Notes under the pieces: generated by a model
Seen by the model: only the letters and a program-made list of their open reading frames with translations
The model's database searches: none
What the model was told of the DNA's origin: nothing
Translations under genes and position numbers: made by a program
Shown: positions 8,671-18,721 of the stretch, piece after piece
How positions within the stretch are numbered: position 1 is the stretch's first letter
Layout: every line of letters begins with the position of its first letter
Assembly: GCA_949283655.1 (NCBI GenBank)
Contig: CASDTH010000035.1
Location: 1 to 64,000, forward strand
Reading direction: 5' to 3'
Length of the DNA: 64,000 nt
Source: an uncultured bacterium
GTDB lineage: Bacteria > Bacillota > Clostridia > Oscillospirales > Acutalibacteraceae

Positions 8671-11600
8671 TCATCCAATCCCCAGCTTTTTCGCCATTTC
8701 CGCCGTTTTGAGCTCCAGCATTTTAGAAACACCCTCCTCCTGCATCGTGATGCCGTAGAGGACATCCGCCTCTTCCATCGTGCCGCGGCGGTGCGTGATC
8801 AGGATAAACTGCGTGCTCTGCGTCATACGGCGGCAATACTGCGCATAGCGCGTAACGTTGACGTCATCCAGAGCGGCTTCCACCTCGTCAAAAATACAGA
8901 AGGGGGATGGCGTCACCTTCAGGATTGCAAAAAGCAGCGCGATGGCCGAAAGGCCTTTCTCTCCACCGGAAAGCAGATCGATATTCTGCACATTTTTGCC
9001 CGGCGGCTGCACCTTGATATCGATGCCGCACTCCAGCACATCGTGCGGGTCCTCCAGCAGCAGCTCAGCCTTACCGCCGCCAAAAAGCTCGGTGAACGTT
9101 CCACCAAAATGCATGTTGATTTTATAAAACTGCTCGCGGAACTGCTCCGCCATTTTCTTGGTCAGCTCCTCAATCAGGCGCAGCAGCTCATCGCGGGAGG
9201 CTTCCACATCTCCAATCTGCCCGCTGAGGAAGGCATAGCGCTCGCTGACCTCTTTATACTCCTCAATGGCGCTGACATTGACGCTCCCCAGCGCGCGAAT
9301 TTTCGCCTTCAGCTCGCCCAGCCGCCGCTGCGCCTTTGCCGGCTCCTTCAGCTCCGGGCAGAGCTGCTCCGCCTCGCGGCGGGTGAGCTGATATTCGTCA
9401 TAGAGCTTGTTAACCGTCTCATCATATTCCTTGCGCATGGCGGCCTTTCGCTCCTCCAAACGGGCAAGCTCGCCGCTGAGCTTCTCCCTCTCGGCGGATT
9501 TCGCCCGTTCCAGCAGCCGGAGCTTAGAGGAACGCGCCTCCAGCTCGTTGCGCTGCGCGATAAAGCCCTCAATCTCCTCTCGGGAGCCGCCGCTCTGCCC
9601 GCGCAGAGCTTGTGCCTGCTGCACAAGGCCGTCCTTTTCTTCGCCCAGGGCACGGTTTTTCTCCTCCACGCCCGTGATCTCGGCCTCCAACTCCTCTATC
9701 CGCGCCAAATGCCCTGCACGGCGGCGCTCTAGGGATTCCACTGTCTCCGCATGAGCCTGGCGGTCCTTCTCCGCCGCCAGGAGGGAGAGTTGCAGATCCT
9801 TCTCCTGCCCGCTAAGCGCTTGGCGCTTTGCGGCGAGCGCTTGGCGTTGTGCCGTCACATCAGCAAGCCGGTCCTCCGCCTGCTGCATCTGGGCAGCAAG
9901 CTCCTCTTCCTTTTGACGGATCGCGGCCTGCTCGCCCTCCAGCGCGGAGAGGCGCTGCACAGCCGCCTCGCGCTCCCTCTGTAAATCGTCCGCTGTGGCG
10001 GCCGCCGTCTCCAATTGACCGGCAACCAGCTTCAGCGCGCTTTCACTGCGCACCCGCTCCTCCTGCGCGCGCGTCAGATCCGCCTGAGCGCCTTCAAATT
10101 CCGCCTGCGCAGCGGCGAACTCTTCCCGCGCCGCTTTATAAGCGGCAACGCCTTCCTCAAAGCGCGCGCTTGCCGTTTGCCTTTCAGCACGCAGTTTTTC
10201 TATTTCATTCGACCGGCTCAAAAAGCCGGCGTTTTGCATACGCGAGCCGCCGGTCATGGAGCCGCCGGCATTGATCACCTGGCCATCCAGCGTAACAATC
10301 CGAAAGCGGTAACCAAACCGTCGCGCAATCGCAATGGCGCAATCCATATCCTCCGCCACTGCCGTGCGGCCCACCTGCGCTTTTACAACCGCCTCATATT
10401 TTGCATCGCAGCTCACCAGCTCAGACGCGATGGCCACAAAGCCCTCGCACTGGGCGAGCTCCTTTTCCTCCAGCACCTTGCCGCGCACGGCGCTCAAGGG
10501 CAAGAAGGTTGCGCGGCCGCCCTTTGTCTGCTTGAGGAACTGGATTGCACGCTTCGCATCGTTCTCGGTATCCGTCACAATATTCTGAAGGGCAGCGCCG
10601 AACGCTGTTTCGATTGCGACGGCATATTGCTCCGGCACGGAGATCAGCTGCGATAACGCACCGTGGATGCCGCGCAGGCTACCTCGCCTCGCCTCGCGCA
10701 TCACTGCGCGCACACTGCCCGCATACCCCTCCATATTCTTTTCCATATCCTCGAGCATATGAATGCGGGAATCCTTCTGCTTCAAATCCAGCTCCAGGGC
10801 TTCCTGTTCTTTTCTGCGTTTTTCGGCTCTTGCCCGGCGGGAATCCAGCCGCATGGAATAGCCCTTCATCGCATTGGAAAGCTCTTCCACCGTTTCCCCA
10901 CATTTCACAAAGGCCTCCTGCGCCGTCTGCTTTTCACGGTTCAAGCGCTCAATGAGCGCATTTCGGGCGGTAAAGGTCTCATCAATCGTCGCAACGCGCG
11001 CATGGATTTCCGCCATCGCACTCTCCACATGGGAGGCCTGCACCCTGCAATCCGCCATCTGCCCGCCAAGCCCGGCGATCTCCTCTGAGATGCCGGCAGA
11101 GCGCCCCGCCAGTGCTTCCCCCTGCTGAGAAAGCTGCGCCGATTCCGCTGAAAGCGCCTGAAGCGCCGCATGCGCTTGCTCCGCCTGGCAAATGAGCTCC
11201 TCAATTGCGCTCGATTCCTGCGCGATACGCTCCTCCAAATGGCGGCAGGTCTCCTGCGCCTGCCCCCGATCCCGTTCGATACGGGCGATTGCCTCTCTGT
11301 TATGTAAAATGGAGTTTTCCGCCACAGCGGCCTGCGCCTCCAGGCGGGCGGCCTCCTCCTCCAGCTGCGCCGCACCGTGGCGCACCTCGTCGATGCGCAC
11401 AGTTACCTCCTGCGATTGGGCAATGATCGCTTCAATCTCCTGCTCAATCTCAGAGAGCTCGCGCTCGGCGCCCTCATGCTGGGCGCTGGCGAGCGCAATT
11501 TTATGCTCCTGCTCGCGCAGCCGCTCATTGGATTGCCGGATCGTGTGCAGCCACAGGCCGATCTCCAGTTCTTTTTTCTCCTGCGCCAAAACGAGGAACT

Positions 11601-12240
11601 GCTCCGCTTTTTCGCTCTGCTCGCGCAGAGGCTCTACCCGCGCCTCCAGCTCTGATAAAATATCCTTCAGCCGCACCAGATTTTCCTGCGCCTGTTCCAG
11701 GCGGCGGTTCGCATCCGCCCGGCGGTAACGGTAGTGAGAAATCCCCGCTGCCTCTTCAAACATTTCACGCCGCTCGCTGGATTTTGCGGAGATCATATCC
11801 GCAATTTTACCCTGGCTGACGATGGAATAGCCATCCCGCCCCAGGCCCGTATCCATAAACAGCTCATGGATATCCTTCAGCCGCACGGTATTCCCATTGA
11901 TGCGGTATTCCCCCTCGCCGGAGCGGTAATACCGCCGGGTCACCGCCACCTCGTCCTCCTCAAGTGGGAGGGAACGGTCGCTGTTATCCAGCCGCAGCGT
12001 GACCTCTGCAAAGCCCTGCGCCCGGCGCACGCTTGTGCCGCTGAAGACCACATCCTCCATCTTGGAGCCGCGCAGGCTCTTGGTGGATTGCTCGCCCAGC
12101 ACCCAGCGCACCGCATCGGAAACATTGCTTTTGCCGCTGCCGTTTGGCCCGACGACACAGGTAATCCCTTGATCAAAGGTGAGCACCGTTTTATCTGGGA
12201 AGGATTTGAAGCCCTGCATTTCAAGCGATTTTAAAATCAT
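8671..12240 (-). CDS. smc: Chromosome partition protein SMC
   Basis: SMC is the ATPase of the SMC-ScpAB condensin that organises and segregates the chromosome. The 1189-residue protein has Walker A GPNGSGKS at 31-38, two long coiled coils, a hinge in the middle (SLRGIHGALSQLISVPEQYA onward) with glycines near GGSMTGGSR, and a C-terminal head with LLSGGEKGLSAIALLFAI and Walker B CIFDEVEAALDD. The start is the ATG giving MILKSLEMQGFKSF; GGAGG lies 11 bases upstream, and the alternative TTG six codons earlier overlaps that site. It lies between rnc/radical SAM and ftsY as in most Bacillota. Confidence 0.98.
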   Translation of the reverse strand: MILKSLEMQGFKSFPDKTVLTFDQGITCVVGPNGSGKSNVSDAVRWVLGEQSTKSLRGSKMEDVVFSGTSVRRAQGFAEVTLRLDNSDRSLPLEEDEVAVTRRYYRSGEGEYRINGNTVRLKDIHELFMDTGLGRDGYSIVSQGKIADMISAKSSERREMFEEAAGISHYRYRRADANRRLEQAQENLVRLKDILSELEARVEPLREQSEKAEQFLVLAQEKKELEIGLWLHTIRQSNERLREQEHKIALASAQHEGAERELSEIEQEIEAIIAQSQEVTVRIDEVRHGAAQLEEEAARLEAQAAVAENSILHNREAIARIERDRGQAQETCRHLEERIAQESSAIEELICQAEQAHAALQALSAESAQLSQQGEALAGRSAGISEEIAGLGGQMADCRVQASHVESAMAEIHARVATIDETFTARNALIERLNREKQTAQEAFVKCGETVEELSNAMKGYSMRLDSRRARAEKRRKEQEALELDLKQKDSRIHMLEDMEKNMEGYAGSVRAVMREARRGSLRGIHGALSQLISVPEQYAVAIETAFGAALQNIVTDTENDAKRAIQFLKQTKGGRATFLPLSAVRGKVLEEKELAQCEGFVAIASELVSCDAKYEAVVKAQVGRTAVAEDMDCAIAIARRFGYRFRIVTLDGQVINAGGSMTGGSRMQNAGFLSRSNEIEKLRAERQTASARFEEGVAAYKAAREEFAAAQAEFEGAQADLTRAQEERVRSESALKLVAGQLETAAATADDLQREREAAVQRLSALEGEQAAIRQKEEELAAQMQQAEDRLADVTAQRQALAAKRQALSGQEKDLQLSLLAAEKDRQAHAETVESLERRRAGHLARIEELEAEITGVEEKNRALGEEKDGLVQQAQALRGQSGGSREEIEGFIAQRNELEARSSKLRLLERAKSAEREKLSGELARLEERKAAMRKEYDETVNKLYDEYQLTRREAEQLCPELKEPAKAQRRLGELKAKIRALGSVNVSAIEEYKEVSERYAFLSGQIGDVEASRDELLRLIEELTKKMAEQFREQFYKINMHFGGTFTELFGGGKAELLLEDPHDVLECGIDIKVQPPGKNVQNIDLLSGGEKGLSAIALLFAILKVTPSPFCIFDEVEAALDDVNVTRYAQYCRRMTQSTQFILITHRRGTMEEADVLYGITMQEEGVSKMLELKTAEMAKKLGIG

Positions 12241-12321
12241 TGGGTAAGGAACCTCCAAGCGAAAACGACAGGCATCAGATCTCAGACCTCAGCGTAACGA
12301 GCCCAGCCAACGTCTGACATC

Positions 12322-13329
12322 TCATCTCTGGCGTTCCAATCTGATTTCATATTTTTGCAGCTCTGCGTCCGGTTGGACGCGGCAGTCAAAGCCCTGCGCC
12401 TTCAACCGCTCTATATTTTGACGGCGCTGCCCTGTCATCTGGGAGACCGCCTGCGGCGCAACCCACAAAACGGCGCGCCCACCCTGCGGCAAAGCCAGGC
12501 GCAAGGCATCCCCAGCGCGCTGATAATAAATTTCCCCTTCGCACAGCTCGCGGAAGGCGGGGTGCCAGGGCCCCGCAAGGTAACCGGCCTGTACCTCCCC
12601 GCCCGCGTGCAGCCCAAGCCGAATCACCGGCACGCCTGCGCGATGGCAGCGCAGCAAAAGCTGTGCACACAGCGCAACCGCTTCCTCCAGCGCCGGCGGC
12701 TGGTAGCCACCCGCGCGGTATTGCTCCGCCAGAGACGTGCCCTCCAGCACGATGGTGGGGTAAATCCGCATCGTATCCGGCCCCAGCGCCAGCAGCCGCT
12801 CCAGCGTCTCCCGTGCACCGGCATCCGTGTCGCCCGGAAGGCCTGTCATCATCTGGAGGCCAAGCGCAAAGCCCAGCGTCCGGATACGGCGGGAGGCCTC
12901 CTCCACCTGCTTCGCCGTGTGGCCACGACCGTTCGCCTGCAAAACATGGTCGTTCATGCTCTGCGCACCGAGCTCGATGGCCGTCACCCCGGCGTTTTTG
13001 AGCAGTGCAAGCACCTCCGGCCCGACAGCATCCGGCCGGGTAGAAACCCGGATGCCCGCAAGCCTGCCCTCCTGCACATAGGGGCTGGCAGCCTCCAGCA
13101 GCTCCAGCATATACGCCCGGTGGATCGCAGTAAAGCTCCCGCCAAAAAAAGCGAGCTCTGCGCCCGTGCAATCCCGCGTGCACAGCGCCGTTTCTACTGC
13201 CGCCCGCACATCCTGCGCGCGAGGCTTGTGCACGGCGCCGGAAATGCTGCGCTGATTGCAGAAGCTGCACTGGTGCGGGCAGCCCTCGTGTGGGATAAAC
13301 AGGGCAATGTTGATATGCTTCCCGCTCAC
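12322..13329 (-). CDS. Radical SAM protein, Elp3-like, of the rnc-smc cluster
   Basis: The 335-residue protein has the radical SAM cluster motif CPHQCSFC (Cys 17, 21, 24), then FFGGSFTAI and a GLPGDT segment, matching the Elp3/oxygen-independent coproporphyrinogen oxidase-like superfamily. It lacks the acetyltransferase domain of true Elp3. It overlaps the end of rnc by 4 bases (ATGA). A gene of this type is commonly found between rnc and smc in Clostridia. Substrate unknown; tRNA modification is a possibility from the Elp3 resemblance only. Confidence 0.85.
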   Translation of the reverse strand: MSGKHINIALFIPHEGCPHQCSFCNQRSISGAVHKPRAQDVRAAVETALCTRDCTGAELAFFGGSFTAIHRAYMLELLEAASPYVQEGRLAGIRVSTRPDAVGPEVLALLKNAGVTAIELGAQSMNDHVLQANGRGHTAKQVEEASRRIRTLGFALGLQMMTGLPGDTDAGARETLERLLALGPDTMRIYPTIVLEGTSLAEQYRAGGYQPPALEEAVALCAQLLLRCHRAGVPVIRLGLHAGGEVQAGYLAGPWHPAFRELCEGEIYYQRAGDALRLALPQGGRAVLWVAPQAVSQMTGQRRQNIERLKAQGFDCRVQPDAELQKYEIRLERQR

Positions 13330-14012
13330 AGGCCCATCAGCGCGAGCGCCTCGCGCGCAGCCGCCTGCTCGGCCAGCTTTTTGCTCCGGCCCGTGCCGCG
13401 GCCGATCACGTTGCTGTTGAGGTGGACTTCCACCGTGAAGGATTTATCGTGCGGCGGCCCGCTCTCCCCCGTGAGGACGTATTCGAGCTCCTCCTCCGGA
13501 TTCTTTTGGATAACCTCCTGCAACGTCGTCTTGTAATCCTGAAATGGGAGGCTATGCTGCACCGCATTTTTGATAAACCGCAGCACAAAGGCGCGTGCTG
13601 CCTCAATGCCGCCATCCAGATAGATAGAGGCGATCACTGCCTCAAAAGCGTCGGCCAAAATGGAGGGGCGCTCCCGGCCACCGGTGTTTTCCTCCCCATG
13701 CCCCAGGCGTAGGTAATGCCCGAGGTCAATCTCCCCTGCAAACCCATGCAGGGATTTTTCGCACACCGTGGCTGCGCGCAGCTTGGTCAGCTTGCCCTCC
13801 GGAAGGTGGGAAAAATGGCGGTAGAAATAATCCGCCGTGATAAAGCCGAGCACAGAATCCCCCAAAAACTCCAGCCGCTCGTTGCTGCCATAGGAGACCT
13901 GGCGCTCATTCGCATAGGAGGAATGCGTCAGCGCGCGCTCCAGCAGGTTGATATCTCGATACGTATACTGCAATTTTTGCTCTAATTCCTTTAGCTGCCC
14001 CTGACCATTCAT
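13326..14012 (-). CDS. rnc: Ribonuclease III
   Basis: It cleaves double-stranded RNA in rRNA and mRNA processing. The 228-residue protein has the signature ERLEFLGDSVL at about 45-55, a second catalytic acidic cluster (ILADAFEAVIASIYLDGG), and a C-terminal double-stranded RNA-binding domain ending GRSKKLAEQAAAREAL. AAAGGGCGG precedes the ATG. It lies 36 bases after plsX; no acyl-carrier-protein gene fits between them, although acpP often stands here. Confidence 0.97.
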   Translation of the reverse strand: MNGQGQLKELEQKLQYTYRDINLLERALTHSSYANERQVSYGSNERLEFLGDSVLGFITADYFYRHFSHLPEGKLTKLRAATVCEKSLHGFAGEIDLGHYLRLGHGEENTGGRERPSILADAFEAVIASIYLDGGIEAARAFVLRFIKNAVQHSLPFQDYKTTLQEVIQKNPEEELEYVLTGESGPPHDKSFTVEVHLNSNVIGRGTGRSKKLAEQAAAREALALMGL

Positions 14013-14048
14013 CCAATTGACCGCCCTTTCTGTGCACTGATAAACGCT

Positions 14049-15077
14049 TTATGCATTCGTTGTGGAGGCTGCCTGCCCCAGCTCCTGCTTCGCGCGGGAG
14101 ACAGCGCCCGCAATCTCGCCAATCACGCCCGTTTCGTGGAACTGCTTGGCCTGCCGGATAGCACTGCAAAACGCCTTTGCGTTGGAGGAGCCGTGTGCCT
14201 TGATGACGGGCTTCGCAATTCCCAGCAGCGGCGCGCCGCCAAACTCCGTATAATCCATCCGCTTTTTAAAATCCATCAGCCCATTCTTCACCATGAGGGC
14301 ACCCAGCTTTGTCAGCAGGTTTTTTTTGAAGATTGCCTTGATGTTGACCATCATCGCGCCCGCCACACCCTCATACATCTTGAGCAGCATGTTGCCGGTA
14401 AAGCCGTCCGCCACCAGCACGTCGCACGCACCAAAGGGCACATCCCGCGCCTCTACGTTGCCGATAAAGTGGTACGGCGCCGCCTCCATAAGGGAATAGG
14501 CCTCCAGCTGAAGCGGGCCGCCCTTTGTTTTTTCCACGCCGATGTTGGCAAGGCCCACGCGGGGCCTGGTCACCCCAAGCACCCTTTGCATATAGAAGCT
14601 GCCCATTGCGCCGAACTGATCGAGCATCTGGGCGGTGCACTCCGTGTTTGCACCGCAATCCATCAGCAGAAACGGCGCCCCATTAGAGGGCAAAACACTT
14701 GCAATTGCCGCACGGCGCACACCCCGGATGCGTTTGACCAGAAGTGTCGCGCCCACCACCAGCGCGCCTGTGCTGCCGGCGGAGACAAAGGCATCCCCCT
14801 CCCCGGCCGCAAGCGTCTTGAGCCCAACCGCCATGGAGGTCTCGCTTTTTTCCTTAGCGATACTGGTGGGCGCATCTTCCATGCCCATCACATCCGGCGC
14901 ATGGAGAATCTCCATATGCGTGAGGGATATGTTGTTTTCCCGCGCGCAGGCCTCTATTTTCGCCTGATCGCCTGTGAGCAGAATCTCCACCCCCAACTCC
15001 CGCACCGCCATTTCGCATCCCTGAAGCACTGCAAGCGGCGCGTGGTCCCCGCCAAATGCGTCTGCAATGATTTTCAT
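14049..15077 (-). CDS. plsX: Phosphate acyltransferase PlsX
   Basis: PlsX converts acyl-ACP to acyl-phosphate, the donor for PlsY in phospholipid synthesis. The 342-residue protein starts MKIIADAFGGDHAP, with the conserved SAGSTGALV, MDCGANTEC, GLANIGVEKTKG and DGFTGNMLLKMYEG segments. Length is normal. It is the first gene of the plsX-rnc-radical SAM-smc run and follows trmFO by about 60 bases. AGAGAAGG precedes the ATG. Confidence 0.97.
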   Translation of the reverse strand: MKIIADAFGGDHAPLAVLQGCEMAVRELGVEILLTGDQAKIEACARENNISLTHMEILHAPDVMGMEDAPTSIAKEKSETSMAVGLKTLAAGEGDAFVSAGSTGALVVGATLLVKRIRGVRRAAIASVLPSNGAPFLLMDCGANTECTAQMLDQFGAMGSFYMQRVLGVTRPRVGLANIGVEKTKGGPLQLEAYSLMEAAPYHFIGNVEARDVPFGACDVLVADGFTGNMLLKMYEGVAGAMMVNIKAIFKKNLLTKLGALMVKNGLMDFKKRMDYTEFGGAPLLGIAKPVIKAHGSSNAKAFCSAIRQAKQFHETGVIGEIAGAVSRAKQELGQAASTTNA

Positions 15078-15138
15078 ATATCATGCCTTCTCTCTATAGG
15101 TTGTGCAATTTTTGGCGGCTTAACAGCCGCCCCGCTTT

Positions 15139-16482
15139 TTATTCAAATTGCGCCGCGCCCGGAAATGGGCGCCCGCTCTCTGCAATCCAGCGCTCCAACG
15201 ATGCCAGCGCACGGCGGGAGAGCGATTCATACCGCTCCTTTTTCTCCCGAATCGTGCGCTCCAGCGGCGGCAGCACACCGAAATTGGCCCCCATGGGTTG
15301 AAAATTGGAAACCGACGGATCGCTGATATAGCCCGCCAGCGCGCCGAGCATGGTGTCTACCGGAAGAGGGAGCGCCCGTTCTCCGCACAGCCTGCGGGCT
15401 GCGCTGAGCCCCGCGACAATGCCGGAGCCAGCCGACTCCATATACCCCTCCACACCCGTGATCTGCCCTGCAAAAAACAGCTCCGGCCGCCCGCGCAGGG
15501 AATAGTCCGCGTTGAGCAGCCGCGGCGAATCCAAAAATGTGTTGCGGTGCATCACTCCATAGCGCAGGAATTCTGCGTTTTTCAGCGCCGGGATCATCGA
15601 AAACACACGCTTCTGCTCACCGAATTTCAGATTGGTTTGAAAGCCCACTAGATTATACATCGTGCCCTGGGCATTCTCCCTGCGCAGCTGCACCACGGCC
15701 CACGGCCTGTGCCCTGTGCGCGGGTCCCGCAGGCCGACGGGCTTGAGGGGGCCGAAGCGCATGGTATCCGCCCCGCGCGAGGCCATCACCTCAATCGGCA
15801 TACAGCCCTCATACACGCCATGCCGCTTATCAAAAGCGTGCGTCCCGGCGCTTTCGGCATGGAGGAGCGCCTCGTAAAACGCTTCATACTCCGCTTTGTC
15901 CATCGGGCAGTTGATATAATCCGCCTCCCCGCCCCGGTCATAGCGGGATTGGGTGAACGCGCAGGCCATATCAAGGCTCTCCGCGCTCACAATTGGCGCG
16001 GCCGCATCGTAAAAGCTCAGCCCTGCTCCACACAGGGCGGAAATCTCCTTGGCGAGCGCGTCGGAGGCCAGCGGCCCCGCCGCCACAACCGTAACGCCGC
16101 TCTCCGGGAGGGCGGTCATCTCCCGCCGCTCTACCGTGATGCGCGCGTGGGCGCAGATTTTTTCCGTCACCAGGCGGGAAAACAGCTCCCGGTCAACCGC
16201 CAGAGCGCCCCCTGCCGGCACGCGGCTTTCATACGCGCAGGCAACGCACAGCGAGCCAAGCGCCTGCATCTCCGCCTTCAGGAGGCCTGCCGCAGAGCCC
16301 AACCGCTCCGCCTTAAAGGAGTTGGAGCACACCAGCTCCGCAAAGCCCTCGCTGTGGTGAGCAGGGGAAAAACGAACCGGCTTCATCTCCACAAGCGTTA
16401 CCGCTATACCCGCCTGCGCCAGCTGCCAAGCGGCTTCGCAGCCCGCGAGCCCCGCGCCGATTACCGTTGCCTTCTTTTCCAT
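15139..16482 (-). CDS. trmFO: Methylenetetrahydrofolate-tRNA (uracil-5-) methyltransferase TrmFO
   Basis: TrmFO makes ribothymidine at position 54 of tRNA using methylenetetrahydrofolate and FAD. The 447-residue protein has an N-terminal FAD-binding motif (GAGLAG at about 9-14), CSNSFKAERLGSAAGLLKAEM, GVYEGCMPIE, YNLVGFQTNL and a C-terminal FFAGQITGVEGYMESAGSG. It follows topA with a gap of about 20 bases, the usual topA-trmFO order in Bacillota. GGAAAGGA precedes the ATG. Confidence 0.97.
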   Translation of the reverse strand: MEKKATVIGAGLAGCEAAWQLAQAGIAVTLVEMKPVRFSPAHHSEGFAELVCSNSFKAERLGSAAGLLKAEMQALGSLCVACAYESRVPAGGALAVDRELFSRLVTEKICAHARITVERREMTALPESGVTVVAAGPLASDALAKEISALCGAGLSFYDAAAPIVSAESLDMACAFTQSRYDRGGEADYINCPMDKAEYEAFYEALLHAESAGTHAFDKRHGVYEGCMPIEVMASRGADTMRFGPLKPVGLRDPRTGHRPWAVVQLRRENAQGTMYNLVGFQTNLKFGEQKRVFSMIPALKNAEFLRYGVMHRNTFLDSPRLLNADYSLRGRPELFFAGQITGVEGYMESAGSGIVAGLSAARRLCGERALPLPVDTMLGALAGYISDPSVSNFQPMGANFGVLPPLERTIREKKERYESLSRRALASLERWIAESGRPFPGAAQFE

Positions 16483-16505
16483 GGGTCGGGTTTCCTTTCC
16501 GGCGT

Positions 16506-18650
16506 TTATGATTTTTCCTGCGCCTCATCCGCCGCCTGCGCTGTGCCCTTCTTTTTGCGCTCTGCCTTGCGCTCATAGCCACAGCCCTCATTGAGGCACA
16601 CGATCAGCCCACCGCGCCGCTTAAACAGGGATTTGCCGCACTGCGGGCACGTTTCGGTGGTGGGTTGATCCCACGTCATGAAATTGCAATCCGGGTAATT
16701 GCTGCATCCATAAAACGGATAGCCACGCTTGGATTTTTTGGCGATCACCTTGCCGCCGCAGCGTGGGCAGAAAGCGCCCGTCTCCTGCACGAGGGGCTTG
16801 GTGTTTTTGCACTCCGGGTAACCTGGGCAGGCAAGGAATTTGCCGTAGCGCCCCACCTTGACAACCATCATGCGCCCACATTTCTCACAGGGGATATCCG
16901 TTTGATCCTCAGCGAGCTTGATTTTGACATCCTTCATCTCCTCCTTGACCTTTTGGAGCGTGGCGTCAAAGTCATCATAAAACGTGTGGAGCATTTTGAT
17001 ATAATCCTCCTGCCCCTCGCCGACCTTATCCAACGAGGCTTCCATGGAGGCTGTAAATTTCGTGTTGACGATTTTAGGGAATTTCTCTCTCAGCAGCTTT
17101 GTCATCGCCTCGCCCAGCTCTGTGGGGTGCAGCTGCTTTGCCTCGCGTTTGACGTAATCCCGGCCGGTAATTGTGGAGATGATGGAGGCATAGGTGCTCG
17201 GGCGGCCAATGCCGTTCTCCTCCAGCGTTTTGATCAGCGAGGCCTCTGTGTAGCGGGGCGGCGGCTGGGTGAAATGCTGATTTCCGGCAATCTCCTTCAG
17301 CTTGAGCTTATCCCCCTCCTGGATCTCCGGCAGGCGGCCGTCTGATTCCGCATCGTCCGTACTCTCCTCATAGAGGACGGTATAGCCGTCAAACTTGATG
17401 GAATATCCGCTCGCCGTGAAGAGATAATTGCCGCCCGCCTGCGGCTCCTCTGGCGTGGCTGCAATTTCCACGCGGATGGTATTCTGCACGCAATTGGCCA
17501 TCAGGCTCGCCATAAAGCGCTTCCAGATGAGGTTATACAGCTTGTATTGATCGGAGGTCAGGCTCTTTTTTGCCTGCTCAGGGGTGAGCGACGGCATAGT
17601 GGGGCGGATGGCCTCGTGCCCATCCTGCGCGTTGGCGCGGGATTTATAGTAGCGCGACTTCTCCGGCAGGTATTTTTCGCCCCAGTGCTCCCTGATATAA
17701 TCGTTGCCCTGAGCGCGCGCCTCCTCGGAGATGCGCAGCGAGTCCGTCCTCATATAGGTAATCAAGCCGACGGAGCCGATGCCCTCCACCTCAACGCCTT
17801 CATACAGCTCCTGAGCGGCCTTCATCGTCCTCCTGGCCTGGAAGCCCATGCGGCGCGACGCCTCCTGCTGCAGGGTGGAGGTGATAAACGGCGGCGCCGG
17901 GCTCTTGCGGCGCGTGCCCTTTTTCACGGTTTTCACATGGTATTGCGCGCCCTCCAGCTGTGCCAGGATGGCGTCGGCCTGCTCCTTGTTTTCAACCTTT
18001 ATTTTCCCCTGCTCGTTGCCGTAAAACGCGGCGGCGAACACCCGGCGTGTGCCCGGGGTGAGGAATTTTGCATCCAGCGACCAATACTCCTCCGGCTGGA
18101 ACGCGCGGATTTCCTCCTCGCGATCCACAATCATCCGCAACGCAACGCTCTGCACACGCCCGGCAGAGAGCCCACGGTGGATCTTCTGCGACACAAACGG
18201 GCTGAGCTTATAGCCCACCAGCCGGTCGAGAATGCGGCGCGCCTGCTGCGCGTTGACAAGATCCATATCTACGGCGTGCGGGTGTTCCATGCCGTTTTTC
18301 ACGCCCGTTTTCGTGATTTCATTAAAGGTCACGCGGTTGGGCTCTTTCAGATCCAAATTAAGGATCGTGGCAAGATGCCACGAAATCGCCTCTCCTTCGC
18401 GGTCAGGGTCCGTCGCAAGGAAGACCTGCTCGCTCGCGGCGGCCGTCTTTTTTAAATCCTTTACAAATTGCTCTTTCCCCTTAATGATTGCATATTTGGG
18501 CGTGAAATCCTTTTTGACATCCACGCTCAGCCGGGCAGGCGGTAAATCCCGCACATGGCCCATTGAGGCGGTCACCTCATACCCTTTGCCCAAATATTTC
18601 TGAATCGTCTTGGCTTTCGCCGGGGACTCCACAATGACAAGCTTTGACAT
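16506..18650 (-). CDS. topA: DNA topoisomerase I
   Basis: This type IA topoisomerase relaxes negative supercoils. The 714-residue protein has a Toprim domain (MSKLVIVESPAKAKTI; DPDREGE at 81-87), the active-site Tyr at about 299 in GLITYMRTDS, and three C-terminal zinc fingers (CEKCGRMM, CPRCGGKV and CPQCGKSL, each with a second Cys pair). The C-terminus ends in a Lys/Glu-rich tail. It lies between dprA and trmFO, with a terminator-like hairpin in the gap before it, so it probably has its own promoter as well. Confidence 0.98.
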   Translation of the reverse strand: MSKLVIVESPAKAKTIQKYLGKGYEVTASMGHVRDLPPARLSVDVKKDFTPKYAIIKGKEQFVKDLKKTAAASEQVFLATDPDREGEAISWHLATILNLDLKEPNRVTFNEITKTGVKNGMEHPHAVDMDLVNAQQARRILDRLVGYKLSPFVSQKIHRGLSAGRVQSVALRMIVDREEEIRAFQPEEYWSLDAKFLTPGTRRVFAAAFYGNEQGKIKVENKEQADAILAQLEGAQYHVKTVKKGTRRKSPAPPFITSTLQQEASRRMGFQARRTMKAAQELYEGVEVEGIGSVGLITYMRTDSLRISEEARAQGNDYIREHWGEKYLPEKSRYYKSRANAQDGHEAIRPTMPSLTPEQAKKSLTSDQYKLYNLIWKRFMASLMANCVQNTIRVEIAATPEEPQAGGNYLFTASGYSIKFDGYTVLYEESTDDAESDGRLPEIQEGDKLKLKEIAGNQHFTQPPPRYTEASLIKTLEENGIGRPSTYASIISTITGRDYVKREAKQLHPTELGEAMTKLLREKFPKIVNTKFTASMEASLDKVGEGQEDYIKMLHTFYDDFDATLQKVKEEMKDVKIKLAEDQTDIPCEKCGRMMVVKVGRYGKFLACPGYPECKNTKPLVQETGAFCPRCGGKVIAKKSKRGYPFYGCSNYPDCNFMTWDQPTTETCPQCGKSLFKRRGGLIVCLNEGCGYERKAERKKKGTAQAADEAQEKS

Positions 18651-18672
18651 ATCATCATCCTAAAAATATATA

Positions 18673-18702
18673 TTGAAAAAAACGCCGTTTTCAAAAGCGG
18701 CC
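18673..18702 (-). terminator. Intrinsic terminator after dprA
   Basis: Read on the minus strand, GCCGCTTTT pairs with AAAACGGC (one bulged base) and is followed at once by seven T. It lies between dprA and topA. Confidence 0.6.
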
Positions 18703-18721
18703 CTGCGGTTGGGCCAGTGCG

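Noticed and set aside
8065..9732. A 555-codon plus-strand frame opposite ftsY and smc
   Set aside because: Spans two genuine genes and the gap between them on the other strand; composition is that of an antisense shadow.
15148..16578. Plus-strand frames over trmFO and topA
   Set aside because: Antisense shadows with no domain; both minus-strand genes are complete.
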